Shown in pieces: positions 10,104 through 18,918 of a stretch of 64,000 nt of DNA (the stretch's first letter is position 1; every line of letters starts with the position of its first letter). The position numbers and the translations under genes are program-made. The notes beneath the pieces were generated by a model. It did no database searches and was not told where the DNA came from. It was given only the letters and a program-made list of their open reading frames with translations. This DNA comes from Enterococcus sp. DIV0212c (GTDB taxonomy: Bacteria; Bacillota; Bacilli; Lactobacillales; Enterococcaceae), in assembly GCF_017377505.1 (NCBI RefSeq), contig NZ_JAFREN010000011.1, forward strand, positions 44,812 to 108,811. Direction: 5' to 3'.

Positions 10104-10130
10104 GAAACTTTTTTTGTTACATTTAAATCT
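10104..10130 (-). promoter_or_regulatory. operator upstream of the ywnB-like gene
   Basis: The minus strand reads GTAAC-N7-GTTTC, with the exact 15-mer AGATTTAAATGTAAC at 10116-10130. The same 15-mer recurs in front of the Rrf2 gene, suggesting both are targets of one regulator. Confidence 0.55.
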
Positions 10131-10149
10131 AAAAAGAGAAGAGACACGT

Positions 10150-10572
10150 TTAGGTCTCTTGTTGCTTGATTTGATGAATCACATCAGATAAAGCAAGCTC
10201 TTTTAATTCTGCTTCCATACTTTGCTGAACTTTTATATATTGTTCTTCTAAAGCGTTTTGGATATTTGCTCCTACCAGACAATTTGGATTAGGATTTTGA
10301 TGGATATTGAATACTTCGTGATCTAATTCAACTGCTTCGTATACATCAAACAGAGAAATCTCTTCTGGTTTTTTCAACAAATATGTCTGGGTCGCTCCTC
10401 TACTTGTGTGAATGAGCCCAGCTTTTTTTAGCTTACTCATCAATCGTCTAACGACAACGGGATTGGTATTTACGCTTGATGCGATCAATTCAGAATTCAC
10501 ACGATCGGGCGGCCCGATCTCAATTAAACTGAGGATATGGATCGCAACACTTAATTTCGTCGACATGGCCAT
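10150..10572 (-). CDS. Rrf2-family transcriptional regulator, YwnA-like
   Basis: The start at 10572 (MAMSTKLSVAIHILSL) has GGAG 8 bases upstream, giving 140 residues. The N-terminal winged helix-turn-helix (about 10-75, with NTNPVVVRRLMSKLKKAGLI and SRGATQTYLL) is characteristic of Rrf2 proteins. Only one cysteine is visible in the central region (NPNCLVGANIQ, about residue 100), not the three needed for an iron-sulfur cluster, so I expect a cluster-free, thiol- or ligand-sensing repressor like YwnA. It is transcribed from its own promoter with an operator at the start point, implying autorepression, and probably also controls the oxidoreductase gene downstream. Confidence 0.85.
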   Translation of the reverse strand: MAMSTKLSVAIHILSLIEIGPPDRVNSELIASSVNTNPVVVRRLMSKLKKAGLIHTSRGATQTYLLKKPEEISLFDVYEAVELDHEVFNIHQNPNPNCLVGANIQNALEEQYIKVQQSMEAELKELALSDVIHQIKQQET

Positions 10573-10592
10573 GTCTATCACTCCAACTCTTA

Positions 10593-10644
10593 GTAACATT
10601 CTGAGTTACATTTAAATCTTACTGCGTTTACTTAAAAATGTCAA
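10593..10644 (-). promoter_or_regulatory. promoter and autoregulatory operator of the Rrf2 gene
   Basis: On the minus strand TTGACA (10639-10644) and TAAGAT (10616-10621) are 17 bases apart. Immediately downstream is a perfect dyad GTAAC-N7-GTTAC (10593-10609), placed to block initiation. Confidence 0.7.
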
Positions 10645-10761
10645 TAGATAAACTTATGTTAAAAGATTTATTTTTACTTTCATGATAAAATCAAAAATAA
10701 GCAGTACCTCAATACAACAAATAGACACTAAACCTACATTCAGTTTCTAAAGGAGCCTAAC

Positions 10762-11568
10762 ATGGAAATCAAACTATCTGTCCTTATCTCAGAAGCAAAA
10801 ACAACGATTGAATTTAACGATCATCAAGGAATCATCAACATACTTGATCGCAGTAAAGATATCACATTGGATCAGCCCGTAGTCTATATTTTAATTAAAG
10901 ACAACACTATTATTTCGATAGGAAAAGCCACAGCAGGTACTTTCCAAAATGAATTAGATTTTAATAAAGTAATCACAATTGCTCCATCCTGGGATATCGA
11001 ACTGAACTATCTAGTCCAACAGTTCATTACAGAAGCCGTTGAAAACAATATCACCCTTGCTCATATACCTGAGTTAGAAACAAAAATTCCAACAAGTCAG
11101 AAAAAAACAGTCACAACCTACAAAGATGAAGTCCTTTTAGTTCTTGAAAAATTCGGCTATCGCCTAAAACAGCAAGAAGAAGCTAAAAAAACCAAAGCCA
11201 AACCTGCCAAAGCACGACATAAATGGACCAAAGAAGTCAGCCAAATCGAATTCTTCATCGATACAAGAGACAGCAAAGCCACTGCCCTTTGGCATAAACG
11301 AAATGAAATGCTTTTAAAAGCTGGGGCAACAATGATGGCCGAACCACCCCTTAATAAAGATGGCTCTCTGGGCTTTTCTGCAAAAATGGGGCAAAGAATC
11401 AGAGAAGATCATAAGGATAAGGTTAAAAACAATGTGACGACAGAAGATATCATTTTAAAAAGTGTGAATGAGGTCGGTTTGTTCTTATACTTTGGCGGAA
11501 CAAATAGTTGGTTAGAACTGATTGATGCCACTGGTAAAACCCTTAATGAATGGACTGTCGTTCAGTAA
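10762..11568 (+). CDS. uncharacterised protein with GIY-YIG-like start and DUF4357-like C-terminus
   Basis: A 268-residue cytosolic protein, started by an ATG 8 bases after AAAGGAG. The N-terminal third contains PVVYILIKDNTIISIGKAT (about residues 39-56), which resembles the VYIL...SIGKT strand of GIY-YIG nucleases but lacks an obvious full catalytic set. The C-terminus (about 205-265) has RIREDHKDKVKNNVTTEDIILKSVNEVGLFLYFGGTNSWLELIDATG, which resembles the DUF4357 domain often fused to nucleases. The middle is lysine-rich with a charged linker. Not recognised as a named gene; a nucleic-acid role is only a suggestion. It is monocistronic, with a weak terminator after it. Confidence 0.5.
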   Translation: MEIKLSVLISEAKTTIEFNDHQGIINILDRSKDITLDQPVVYILIKDNTIISIGKATAGTFQNELDFNKVITIAPSWDIELNYLVQQFITEAVENNITLAHIPELETKIPTSQKKTVTTYKDEVLLVLEKFGYRLKQQEEAKKTKAKPAKARHKWTKEVSQIEFFIDTRDSKATALWHKRNEMLLKAGATMMAEPPLNKDGSLGFSAKMGQRIREDHKDKVKNNVTTEDIILKSVNEVGLFLYFGGTNSWLELIDATGKTLNEWTVVQ

Positions 11569-11595
11569 TGTGCCTTCTTCTAGGTTGAAATTAGT

Positions 11596-11635
11596 AAGCT
11601 CTTTTGGCGCTTAATACGCTTGAGGGCTTTTTTTT
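11596..11635 (+). terminator. terminator after the DUF4357-like gene
   Basis: AAGCTC pairs with GGGCTT (one G-T), with an inner GCG/CGC stem, followed by a run of T residues. Confidence 0.65.
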
Positions 11636-11696
11636 CGCTTCTAAAACTATTTTTCAGACAAATTCACCTAACTGTCTAATTTTGTACAGCTATCTT

Positions 11697-11725
11697 TTGT
11701 TAGCAAAAATGTTCCTTGTTACAAT
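11697..11725 (+). promoter_or_regulatory. promoter of the oleate hydratase gene
   Basis: TTGTTA (11697-11702) and TACAAT (11720-11725) with a 17-base spacer, 36 bases before the start codon. Confidence 0.7.
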
Positions 11726-11761
11726 GACGGTGTAACAGATCAAAAATCAGGAGGGATATTT

Positions 11762-13534
11762 ATGAAGTACGTAAGTGGAAACTATGAAGCATTTGCAAGA
11801 AGCAGAAAACCAGAAGGCGTTGATGAGAAAAATGCCTATATCGTTGGCGCAGGTTTGGCCGGTTTAGCAGCAGCAGTCTTTTTGATCCGTGACGGACACA
11901 TGAAAGGTGAACATATCCATATTTTTGAAGAATTATCCTTATCAGGCGGCTCTTTGGATGGAAAATTCATTCCCCATGATGGTTTTGTTACGCGCGGTGG
12001 TCGTGAAATGGAGAATCATTTTGAATGTTTATGGGACCTTTTTCGTTCCGTTCCTTCATTAGAAGTAGAAGATGCTTCTGTATTAGATGAATTTTACTGG
12101 CTAGATCATGACGATCCTAACTCTTCAAATTGTCGTATCATTTATAATCGCGGCGAGCGTGCAGCTGATGACGGTGAATTTACGTTATCTAAAAAAGCCC
12201 AAAAAGAATTAGTCGATTTATTTATGACATCAGAAGATAAACTAATCGGCAAACGAATCGAAGATGTCTTTACTGAGGAATTCTTTGAATCCAATTTTTG
12301 GTTATACTGGTGTACAATGTTTGCTTTTGAAAAATGGCACTCTGCTATCGAAATGAGACGCTACGTGATGCGTTTTATCCATCATATCAAAGGTTTACCA
12401 GATTTCACCGCATTAAAATTTACACGCTACAATCAATTTGAATCTTTAGTCAAACCCTTGTTGAGCTTTTTAAAAGACAATGGCGTAGACTTCCAATATG
12501 AAACAAAAATCAATGATATCAAAGTCGATATCACAGAAAATAGCAAAGTTGCAAAAAGCATCTTACTAACAAGAGCTGGAAAAACCGAAGAAATTCATTT
12601 AACTGAAAATGATTTAGTTTTTGTCACAAATGGATCGATCACTGAAAGTTCGACAGAAGGAGATCACCATACTCCTGCACCGATCACACATGATTTAGGC
12701 GGTAGCTGGAATCTTTGGAAGAACTTAGCAAAACAATCTCCAGAATTTGGTAATCCTGATGTCTTTTGTGAGAATTTACCAGAAGAAAGTTGGTTCGTTT
12801 CCGCTACTGTAACCTGGGAAAATTTCGATATCGAACCTTATATTTCTAGATTGACTCATCGTAAAATGAGAACTGGAAAAATTGTAACCGGCGGAATCAT
12901 TACCATCAAGGATTCTAATTGGTTGATGAGTTTTGCGATGCACCGCCAACCTCATTTCAAAGAACAAAATGAACAACAATCGATCACTTGGGTTTATGGT
13001 TTGTTATCCAATACTCCAGGTAATTACATTAAAAAACCAATCGAACAATGTTCAGGTTCAGAGATTGCTCAAGAATTGATGTATCACTTAGGCGTTCCTG
13101 AAGAAGACATCGCTAAATTTGCTCAAAATTCTTGTGTAGCGATTCCAGTTTATATGCCGTTTATCACTTCTTATTTCATGTTACGCGAACCTGGTGATCG
13201 TCCGTTAGTAATTCCTAACGGTTCGAAGAACTTAGCGTTTATTGGGAACTTTGCTGAAACGGAGCGAGATACAGTGTTCACTACTGAATACTCTGTTAGA
13301 ACTGCAATGGAAGCTGTATATCAATTACTGGATGTTGAACGTGGGGTTCCTGAAGTCTTTGCTTCTGCTTACGATTTGCGGACATTGGCGAATTCTGTTT
13401 ATTATTTGTCAGATAAGAAAAAACTGACCGAGATGGAATTGCCTTTCGTTGAACGTAAGATTGTTGAGAAGTTTGTGGATAAAACGAAAGACACGTATAT
13501 TGGCGATATTTTGAAAGATGCTGATTTGATTTAA
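11762..13534 (+). CDS. ohyA: oleate hydratase (67 kDa myosin-cross-reactive antigen family)
   Basis: This FAD-dependent enzyme adds water to the cis-9 double bond of oleate and related unsaturated fatty acids, giving 10-hydroxy acids. It thereby detoxifies antimicrobial host fatty acids. The 590-residue length is typical. The N-terminal dinucleotide fold ([21 protein letters not shown], residues 26-46) and the [23 protein letters not shown] segment (about 62-84), including the conserved catalytic-loop glutamate region, are clear; the C-terminal membrane-association part is intact. An AGGAGGG site precedes the ATG. It is monocistronic, with its own promoter and terminator. No fatty-acid-responsive regulator is adjacent. 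Confidence 0.95.
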   Translation: MKYVSGNYEAFARSRKPEGVDEKNAYIVGAGLAGLAAAVFLIRDGHMKGEHIHIFEELSLSGGSLDGKFIPHDGFVTRGGREMENHFECLWDLFRSVPSLEVEDASVLDEFYWLDHDDPNSSNCRIIYNRGERAADDGEFTLSKKAQKELVDLFMTSEDKLIGKRIEDVFTEEFFESNFWLYWCTMFAFEKWHSAIEMRRYVMRFIHHIKGLPDFTALKFTRYNQFESLVKPLLSFLKDNGVDFQYETKINDIKVDITENSKVAKSILLTRAGKTEEIHLTENDLVFVTNGSITESSTEGDHHTPAPITHDLGGSWNLWKNLAKQSPEFGNPDVFCENLPEESWFVSATVTWENFDIEPYISRLTHRKMRTGKIVTGGIITIKDSNWLMSFAMHRQPHFKEQNEQQSITWVYGLLSNTPGNYIKKPIEQCSGSEIAQELMYHLGVPEEDIAKFAQNSCVAIPVYMPFITSYFMLREPGDRPLVIPNGSKNLAFIGNFAETERDTVFTTEYSVRTAMEAVYQLLDVERGVPEVFASAYDLRTLANSVYYLSDKKKLTEMELPFVERKIVEKFVDKTKDTYIGDILKDADLI

Positions 13535-13544
13535 ATTAAACACA

Positions 13545-13596
13545 AACTAGGCTACATGCCTCTTTTACAAATAAAGGGGCATGTAGCCAGTTTTTA
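13545..13596 (+). terminator. terminator of the oleate hydratase gene
   Basis: GGCTACATGCC (13550-13560) pairs with GGCATGTAGCC (13578-13588), followed by TTTTT. Confidence 0.85.
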
Positions 13597-13619
13597 TAAT
13601 CAAAAATTGCCTTTGATTT

Positions 13620-14186
13620 CTAAAAATCATATTCCGCTTCTTTTTGCTGAATCATTGTTTGGTATGTATCCAACAATAAGAAAAAGTCATCCACAAATCG
13701 ATCTAAGCGAAATTCAATATCAGGATTTTTGATTTCTTGCCGAATAATATCTTGATCCGTAATAAACACATAATTCGGCACTAAATTAGCTTTCATATAA
13801 CTCAAAACCGGACGAATTTGTTGTTCAGGAATCAAAAAATGTTTTTCTGATCCAGCTGTGACGATCATACCTGCCACCTTATTTCGAAAAGCATTTACTG
13901 GCAACATATCAAACAAATTTTTCAACGTTCCAGGCATCGATGCTTGAAAAATCGGCGTACCAATAATCAAGCCATCTGCGTCCATGATTTTTTTCAATGC
14001 TACACCAACTTCGCCTTCATGTTGAAGATATTCACGACCATCAGCAAATGGAAATTGCATCTCAGAAAAATCAATCACATCTACTTCTGCATCTTCTCGT
14101 ACTTCTTTTATTTTATTGATTGTATAATTAACAGCTACTCTTGACTTACTACCAAAAGCTGAGCCGATGATTGCTACAATTTTCAT
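13620..14186 (-). CDS. NADPH-dependent FMN reductase family protein
   Basis: A 188-residue flavodoxin-like reductase. The first 15 residues (MKIVAIIGSAFGSKSR) form the phosphate-binding loop for FMN. The segment DADGLIIGTPIFQASMPGTLKNLFDML (about 70-95) is the classic NADPH:FMN reductase signature. It is the last gene of a three-gene minus-strand operon with an LLM-class flavin oxidoreductase 11 bases upstream and a MarR regulator. The likely role is to supply reduced FMN to the neighbouring LLM enzyme, forming a two-component flavin system; this follows from context. Confidence 0.88.
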   Translation of the reverse strand: MKIVAIIGSAFGSKSRVAVNYTINKIKEVREDAEVDVIDFSEMQFPFADGREYLQHEGEVGVALKKIMDADGLIIGTPIFQASMPGTLKNLFDMLPVNAFRNKVAGMIVTAGSEKHFLIPEQQIRPVLSYMKANLVPNYVFITDQDIIRQEIKNPDIEFRLDRFVDDFFLLLDTYQTMIQQKEAEYDF

Positions 14187-14197
14187 AAAGGTTCACC

Positions 14198-15277
14198 CTA
14201 TTCTTTGGTATATTTTTTAACTTCCGGCATCACTTTTGTCGCAATCAATTCAATATTTTTCTTCACAAGATCAAGCGGCACGCCACCAAAATCGATTTGC
14301 GCCATGAAACGTTGATGTCCATATAATTCGTATTGGTAAAGCATCTTCTCGATAATTTCATTAACACCACCAACCATCAATGTATCTCTACTATCAGCTG
14401 ATTGAGCAAAATGTTGTTTCGGATACGTTCCACCACGAATCGCACTCCAGCCAGCATTTAAGAATGGATACATTTCTTTACGTGCTTGACTACCCGTTTC
14501 TGCAACATAAAACAAACTCGTCGTGGCAAGTGGGAATTCTTTCTCATCATAGCCTGCTTCTGTTAAAGATAAACGATACGCATCTACAGCACGTTTAAAA
14601 ATAGGGGCCGGTCCCGCTAATGTTGTCAGCATCATTGGAATTCCATCTAATCCAGCTTTGATGGCACTATCTGCCGGACCTCCCACAGCTCGCCATACAG
14701 GTAGATGCCCCCGAACGGGCTGAGGCAAGATTTCTGCATTTTGTAGCGGTGCACGAAAGGCACCTTCCCAATTCATTCGTTCATTTGGTGCGGCTTCATT
14801 CAATAGTTTTAACAAGTGCATTTTTTCTTCGAACAATTCTTCATAATCTTTTAAATCAAACCCCAGCAGTTCATAAACACCGACACGAGAACCTCGACCT
14901 GCAACGACTTCAGCACGACCATTTGAAATCAAATCCAAGGTGGCATACTCTTCATACACACGTACTGGATCATTCGTACTCAGAACGGAGACTGAACTAG
15001 TGAGTTTTATGTTTTTTGTTTGGGTTGCAATTGCAGACAAAATCATTTGATTGGCTTGCCCTACAAAATATCGCTGATGACTTTCACCCACACCAAAAAC
15101 ATCAATTCCCGCTTCATCCGCAAATTTTGCTGCTTCGATAATGTCATTGATTCGTTGTTGCTCGCTGATTATGTTTCCTGTCATCGGATTTTTAACGTGA
15201 TCTCCTAAAGAATATAACCCTATTTCCATCCCTTTTGATGAATCAATGCCGAATTTTTCATTCATTTTTTTGTTCAT
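14198..15277 (-). CDS. LLM class flavin-dependent oxidoreductase (luciferase-like)
   Basis: A bacterial luciferase-like monooxygenase fold protein using FMNH2 (or a deazaflavin in other groups). I take the start at 15277 (MNKKMNEKFG), 9 bases after AAGGAAG; an upstream ATG at 15298 lacks a site. The protein has about 359 residues. Signatures include GMEIGLYSLGDH near the N-terminus, EAAKFADEAGIDVFGVGESH (about 45-65), and SSVSVLSTNDPVRVYEEYATLDLISNGRAEVVAGRGSR (about 95-135). It sits between a MarR regulator and an FMN reductase. The substrate is unknown; oxidation of a xenobiotic or fatty compound sensed by the regulator is an inference. Confidence 0.88.
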   Translation of the reverse strand: MNKKMNEKFGIDSSKGMEIGLYSLGDHVKNPMTGNIISEQQRINDIIEAAKFADEAGIDVFGVGESHQRYFVGQANQMILSAIATQTKNIKLTSSVSVLSTNDPVRVYEEYATLDLISNGRAEVVAGRGSRVGVYELLGFDLKDYEELFEEKMHLLKLLNEAAPNERMNWEGAFRAPLQNAEILPQPVRGHLPVWRAVGGPADSAIKAGLDGIPMMLTTLAGPAPIFKRAVDAYRLSLTEAGYDEKEFPLATTSLFYVAETGSQARKEMYPFLNAGWSAIRGGTYPKQHFAQSADSRDTLMVGGVNEIIEKMLYQYELYGHQRFMAQIDFGGVPLDLVKKNIELIATKVMPEVKKYTKE

Positions 15278-15313
15278 TTTCCTGCACTTCCTTTTCATTC
15301 TCTAAATATAGGA

Positions 15314-15736
15314 TTAGTTCATCAATTTTTTACTAATTTTAGCTAGTTGAAGGACTTCCTGTTTCGTTAAATTGTCAAAAGCAGATGCCTGCTGTTTACT
15401 TTGTTTAAGGAAGCAAGTATCTAACTGATCTTGACCAATATCCGTCAACGAGATGTATTTTTCCTTCCATTCTTGTTGACGAGTAATCCAGCCATCTGCT
15501 TCAAATTGCTTGATCATCTGCGAAACACCTCCTTTGGAAAGAAGTAATTTCTCCCCAAGTTCCTTTTGTGTGATCGGCTGATTTTCCTGAATCCGATGAA
15601 GCATATCAAATTTTGAAACGTTTAAGTCATATTGTTTTAGAAATTCATTGGACTGAATATTACTCTTTTGAACAAACTGCAAAATAGACATCCAACAACT
15701 TAATTTTACTTTTTCTGAGAGTGATAACTTTTCCAT
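15314..15736 (-). CDS. MarR-family transcriptional regulator
   Basis: A 140-residue winged-helix repressor. The recognition part is in ITQKELGEKLLLSKGGVSQMIKQFEADGWITRQ (about 53-86), followed by the beta wing and YISLTDIGQDQL, as in MarR proteins. It leads a minus-strand operon with the LLM oxidoreductase and FMN reductase. A perfect-armed dyad lies between its promoter and start codon, so it very probably represses its own operon and is released by a small aromatic or lipid ligand, as is usual for the family. Strong AAGGAGGATC site before the ATG. Confidence 0.88.
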   Translation of the reverse strand: MEKLSLSEKVKLSCWMSILQFVQKSNIQSNEFLKQYDLNVSKFDMLHRIQENQPITQKELGEKLLLSKGGVSQMIKQFEADGWITRQQEWKEKYISLTDIGQDQLDTCFLKQSKQQASAFDNLTKQEVLQLAKISKKLMN

Positions 15737-15755
15737 TGATTGATCCTCCTTTTTA

Positions 15756-15809
15756 AGTTTAGAACTAAACTGATAAAGCTAGTATAATATACTTACTAAA
15801 AATAAGCAA
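15756..15809 (-). promoter_or_regulatory. promoter and MarR-type operator
   Basis: On the minus strand TTGCTT (15804-15809) and TATACT (15781-15786) have a 17-base spacer. Downstream, 15756-15771 reads AGTTTAGAACTAAACT, seven-base arms around two central bases, well placed for repression of the marR operon. Confidence 0.75.
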
Positions 15810-15924
15810 ACTATAAATCCTACATCTGCTAGTCAAATCTTCTCTTTGATTCTTTCTACTATTATTAGTATAATGATTATGTTTTTCAGATTGTAACCGA
15901 AAGCAATAGAGTGGAGATTATATA

Positions 15925-16908
15925 ATGATGAATAATTTTTGGGCAGAATTACCAAAGCCTTTTTTTATTTTAGCACCGATGGAAGATGTGACGGATGTCG
16001 TCTTTCGCCATGTTGTCAAAGAAGCAGGAGCACCTGATGTTTTCTTTACTGAATTTACGAATTCAGATAGTTATTGCCATCCAGATGGGAAAGAAAGTGT
16101 ACGAGGACGTTTAGTTTTCACAGAAGATGAACAGCCAGTGGTCGCTCATATTTGGGGCGATAAACCTGAGTTTTTCAGAGAAATGAGTCTTGGATTAGCG
16201 GAAATGGGCTTTAAAGGCGTAGATATCAATATGGGGTGTCCCGTTCCCAATGTAGCAGGTCGAGGAAAAGGGAGCGGTCTTATTTTACGACCGGAAGTGG
16301 CGGCTGAATTGATTGAAGCGGCTAAAGCTGGCGGTTTGCCTGTTAGTGTTAAAACACGGATTGGGTATGCAGAAATCGCGGAAATGGAAGCCTGGATTAC
16401 ATATTTATTGAAGCAAGATATTGCTAATCTTTCTGTTCACTTACGAACACGAAATGAAATGAGTAAAGTTGATGCTCATTGGGATCTGATTCCTCAAATT
16501 ATGGAAATCCGTGATCGTATTGCACCGCAAACACTGATTACGATCAATGGCGATATTCCTGATAGACAAAAAGGGATGGAACTTGCGGAGCAATATGGTG
16601 TGGATGGAATCATGATCGGTCGCGGGATTTTTAAGAATCCTTATGCGTTTGAGAAGGAACCAAAAGAGCATTCACCTCAAGAGTTGCTTGGATTATTGGA
16701 GATGCAGCTTGATTTACAAGATCATTATGCTGAAATGGTGCCACGCTCGATTGTTGGCTTGCATCGTTTCTTTAAGATTTATGTTAAGGGATTTCCTGGC
16801 GCTAGTGATTTGCGTGTTAGGCTGATGGGAACGAAATCGACGGATGAAGTTCGGGAGATTTTGGGGGAGTTTTATAAAGGTCCAGCAGATGATTTAGTTG
16901 TTGAGTAG
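15925..16908 (+). CDS. dus: tRNA-dihydrouridine synthase
   Basis: An FMN enzyme that reduces specific uridines in tRNA to dihydrouridine. The 327-residue protein has the Dus signature [15 protein letters not shown] at residues 17-31, the catalytic cysteine in [18 protein letters not shown] (about 105-122), and the phosphate-binding [16 protein letters not shown] segment (about 230-245). It starts at ATG 15925 or one codon later, after GTGGAG. It is monocistronic, with a terminator at 16943. It faces the rpsI operon: before the island arrived, dus and rpsI would have been close convergent neighbours. Which tRNA position it modifies cannot be told. Confidence 0.93.
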   Translation: MMNNFWAELPKPFFILAPMEDVTDVVFRHVVKEAGAPDVFFTEFTNSDSYCHPDGKESVRGRLVFTEDEQPVVAHIWGDKPEFFREMSLGLAEMGFKGVDINMGCPVPNVAGRGKGSGLILRPEVAAELIEAAKAGGLPVSVKTRIGYAEIAEMEAWITYLLKQDIANLSVHLRTRNEMSKVDAHWDLIPQIMEIRDRIAPQTLITINGDIPDRQKGMELAEQYGVDGIMIGRGIFKNPYAFEKEPKEHSPQELLGLLEMQLDLQDHYAEMVPRSIVGLHRFFKIYVKGFPGASDLRVRLMGTKSTDEVREILGEFYKGPADDLVVE

Positions 16909-16942
16909 TTAGGAATTTACTTTTTAGGACTTAAAGCTTTCA

Positions 16943-16972
16943 AGCACTTCTGAAAATTGGGAGTGCTTTTTC
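16943..16972 (+). terminator. terminator of dus
   Basis: AGCACTTC pairs with GGAGTGCT (G-T allowed) followed by TTTTT. Confidence 0.65.
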
Positions 16973-17019
16973 ATCGTCTGCTTATATTGATTTGTTTAAA
17001 ATTTAGAAAGCAACTTAAA

Positions 17020-17052
17020 TATAAAAAGACACTCTCCCGAAAGGAAAGTGTC
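17020..17052 (-). terminator. minus-strand terminator just outside the left att repeat
   Basis: GACACTCTCC (17028-17037) pairs with GGAAAGTGTC (17043-17052) with one mismatch, and a T run follows on the minus strand. No minus-strand gene now ends nearby. It lies 22 bases beyond the att copy, so it is probably the original rplM-rpsI terminator, separated from its operon by the island. Confidence 0.65.
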
Positions 17053-17073
17053 CAAAATATTGATATAAGAAAT

Positions 17074-17089
17074 ATTAACGTTTTGAGAA
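17074..17089. repeat. left attachment-site repeat (att copy)
   Basis: ATTAACGTTTTGAGAA, identical to 25156-25171 where it forms the last codons and stop of rpsI. Flanking bases differ on both sides. Confidence 0.8.
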
Positions 17090-17349
17090 GCACTAATAAT
17101 ATAACTCATACATCTCTAGTCTGGTAAATCCACTTATATCAAGATTTTGTATTTCTAAAAAATGATTACAATAGATACGACTTGAACCAAGATAGTTGAC
17201 AGTTGAATACAGAAACTTCTTCAAAATTTTTCTTTGGATTGTTTTAATTTTGAGTTTAATTGAGTAACTATGTATTCCGCTACTACTTTAAAAATATTGC
17301 TTTTTTCATCACACAATTTAAATTCTAGCCTCTTTTAATTTTCAATTAT

Positions 17350-17519
17350 GAGGTTGGTACAGAAGTGTTTAACTCCGATAAATAAGCCTTCAAATCCTAG
17401 TACTTTAACACTTAGAATTTGATGTGACCGAAGCAAAGCGTAGTAGTTGCTTCTGCTCCCATTATTTATTCGGATTCTTTGAGGCCGGAATGTAACTTGT
17501 AGAATTATGTCCCAGCCTC
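17350..17519. repeat. 170-bp MITE-like or REP-like element with inverted ends
   Basis: The ends GAGGTTGGTACA (17350) and, on the opposite strand, GAGGCTGGGACA (ending 17519) match at 10 of 12 positions. The GAGGCTGGGACA end is familiar from small intergenic repeats of enterococci and streptococci. There is no coding capacity, and only one copy is in this window, so dispersal is inferred. The rest of the 16,909-17,532 gap holds the two terminators and the att repeat; I see nothing else. Confidence 0.5.
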
Positions 17520-17532
17520 GTTAAAAAATCTT

Positions 17533-18918
17533 TTAAGTCATTTGTGGGGTAATTGTCATATAAATAGTTTGTCCATCAATCTGACATGAAATTTGATAAT
17601 CATAAACCATTAATATTTTTTTAACAATATACAAACCTAAGCCATGCCCCTCTTCCGAAGACTCTTCGTGATTTGAATAAAATGGATCAAAAATAGTTGT
17701 TGTATCTAATAATCCTAGTGACTGGCTCATTTCATTTATAACTACTAAAGAGTTACCTTCTGTTATAATTTTAACTTCTGAACTCTCAGGACTGTATTTA
17801 ACACTATTTCCTACTAGATTGGATAAGACTTTCAATAAATATTTTTTCGGAATCCCATACTCTAAGTCTGAATCAACCATGACAGTCCTAGTTAATTTCT
17901 TATCCTCAAATAAAATATCATAATATGACATAACCTCTAACAGAGAATTTTCTAGATTAGTTTTACCTTTAAATTGAATATTATCCAGCTTAGATGTTTC
18001 TAAAATTTCATTGACTAACTTAGTCATACTTTGAAGTTCGCGATAACACTTATGAAGGTAAAGTTCCTTATCTTCATATTCAGGGTAAGAAGATAACATC
18101 CCTTCAATCATCGTTCCTATAGCCATCATTGGTGTCTTTAACTCATGGGTCACACCTTTGATAAATAACTCTCGATCATTTTCCAAACGTTTACTGTAAG
18201 TTAGTTCCTTTTCTAACTGTTCTAAAGCAGTAAACAGTTCGTGATAAATACTATTTAAATAAGCAATAAGTTGCTCCATTTCATCTTTCGACTGTGGACT
18301 ATCACCATCTTGCAATGATCTATGTGTTAAGCGACTAATATTTTCAGCAATGTTATTTATTTTTTGAATTTTCCTAGAAAAGAATTTAGCGTAAATCATT
18401 GAGATAGCTGCTGCTACAATTCCCCCAACAATTAAAAAGACAGGTAAGGCTTTAATTAGTACATCACGATAATCATTTGCTGTAACAGTAATAATATAAC
18501 CAATACTCAAGCTATACTGTTTACCGTCATGCGTGACGGTTTGCTCATGTACTAAAATACTAACTTCATTTTTTTTATGATTACTGTTTATTGAAGGCTG
18601 CATAAAGGGATCTTTCTCAGTATGTGTTTTTGACAAATTTAAAGAAATTGAGGCTGGATAAACAATTTGTTCTGCTTCTTTCACACGCAAAGTATAACCT
18701 TTTTGGAAGAAACCATCTAGTAAATCCTTATCAATACCCTTCTCTTTAATAATTTGAGCTACTTCTTCTGTAGTATTTTTAAAATTATTGACTTGGTTTT
18801 TATTTAAATAAAAACTCGTAGCATAATAAAAAACTAAAAAACCACAAAGTAATGTTAAAAAAACAATACTCAAACTGAACAACCATATTTTAAATTGAAA
18901 TGTTAATTTATCCTTCAT
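17533..18918 (-). CDS. sensor histidine kinase
   Basis: The start MKDKLTFQFKIW at 18918 overlaps the response-regulator end by 11 bases, the usual translational coupling; longer starts are less likely. The 461-residue protein has two membrane segments (about 8-35 and 157-178) flanking an extracytoplasmic domain of about 120 residues, then a HAMP-like linker. The phosphorylated histidine is in VTHELKTPMMAIG (His258). The N box (LLKVLSNLVGNSVKYS) and G box (GHGLGLYIVKKIL) complete the ATPase. The large outer domain distinguishes it from the short-loop BceS kinases. It is the last gene of a four-gene operon with an ABC transporter, suggesting that it senses an envelope-acting peptide; that is inference. 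Confidence 0.92.
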   Translation of the reverse strand: MKDKLTFQFKIWLFSLSIVFLTLLCGFLVFYYATSFYLNKNQVNNFKNTTEEVAQIIKEKGIDKDLLDGFFQKGYTLRVKEAEQIVYPASISLNLSKTHTEKDPFMQPSINSNHKKNEVSILVHEQTVTHDGKQYSLSIGYIITVTANDYRDVLIKALPVFLIVGGIVAAAISMIYAKFFSRKIQKINNIAENISRLTHRSLQDGDSPQSKDEMEQLIAYLNSIYHELFTALEQLEKELTYSKRLENDRELFIKGVTHELKTPMMAIGTMIEGMLSSYPEYEDKELYLHKCYRELQSMTKLVNEILETSKLDNIQFKGKTNLENSLLEVMSYYDILFEDKKLTRTVMVDSDLEYGIPKKYLLKVLSNLVGNSVKYSPESSEVKIITEGNSLVVINEMSQSLGLLDTTTIFDPFYSNHEESSEEGHGLGLYIVKKILMVYDYQISCQIDGQTIYMTITPQMT

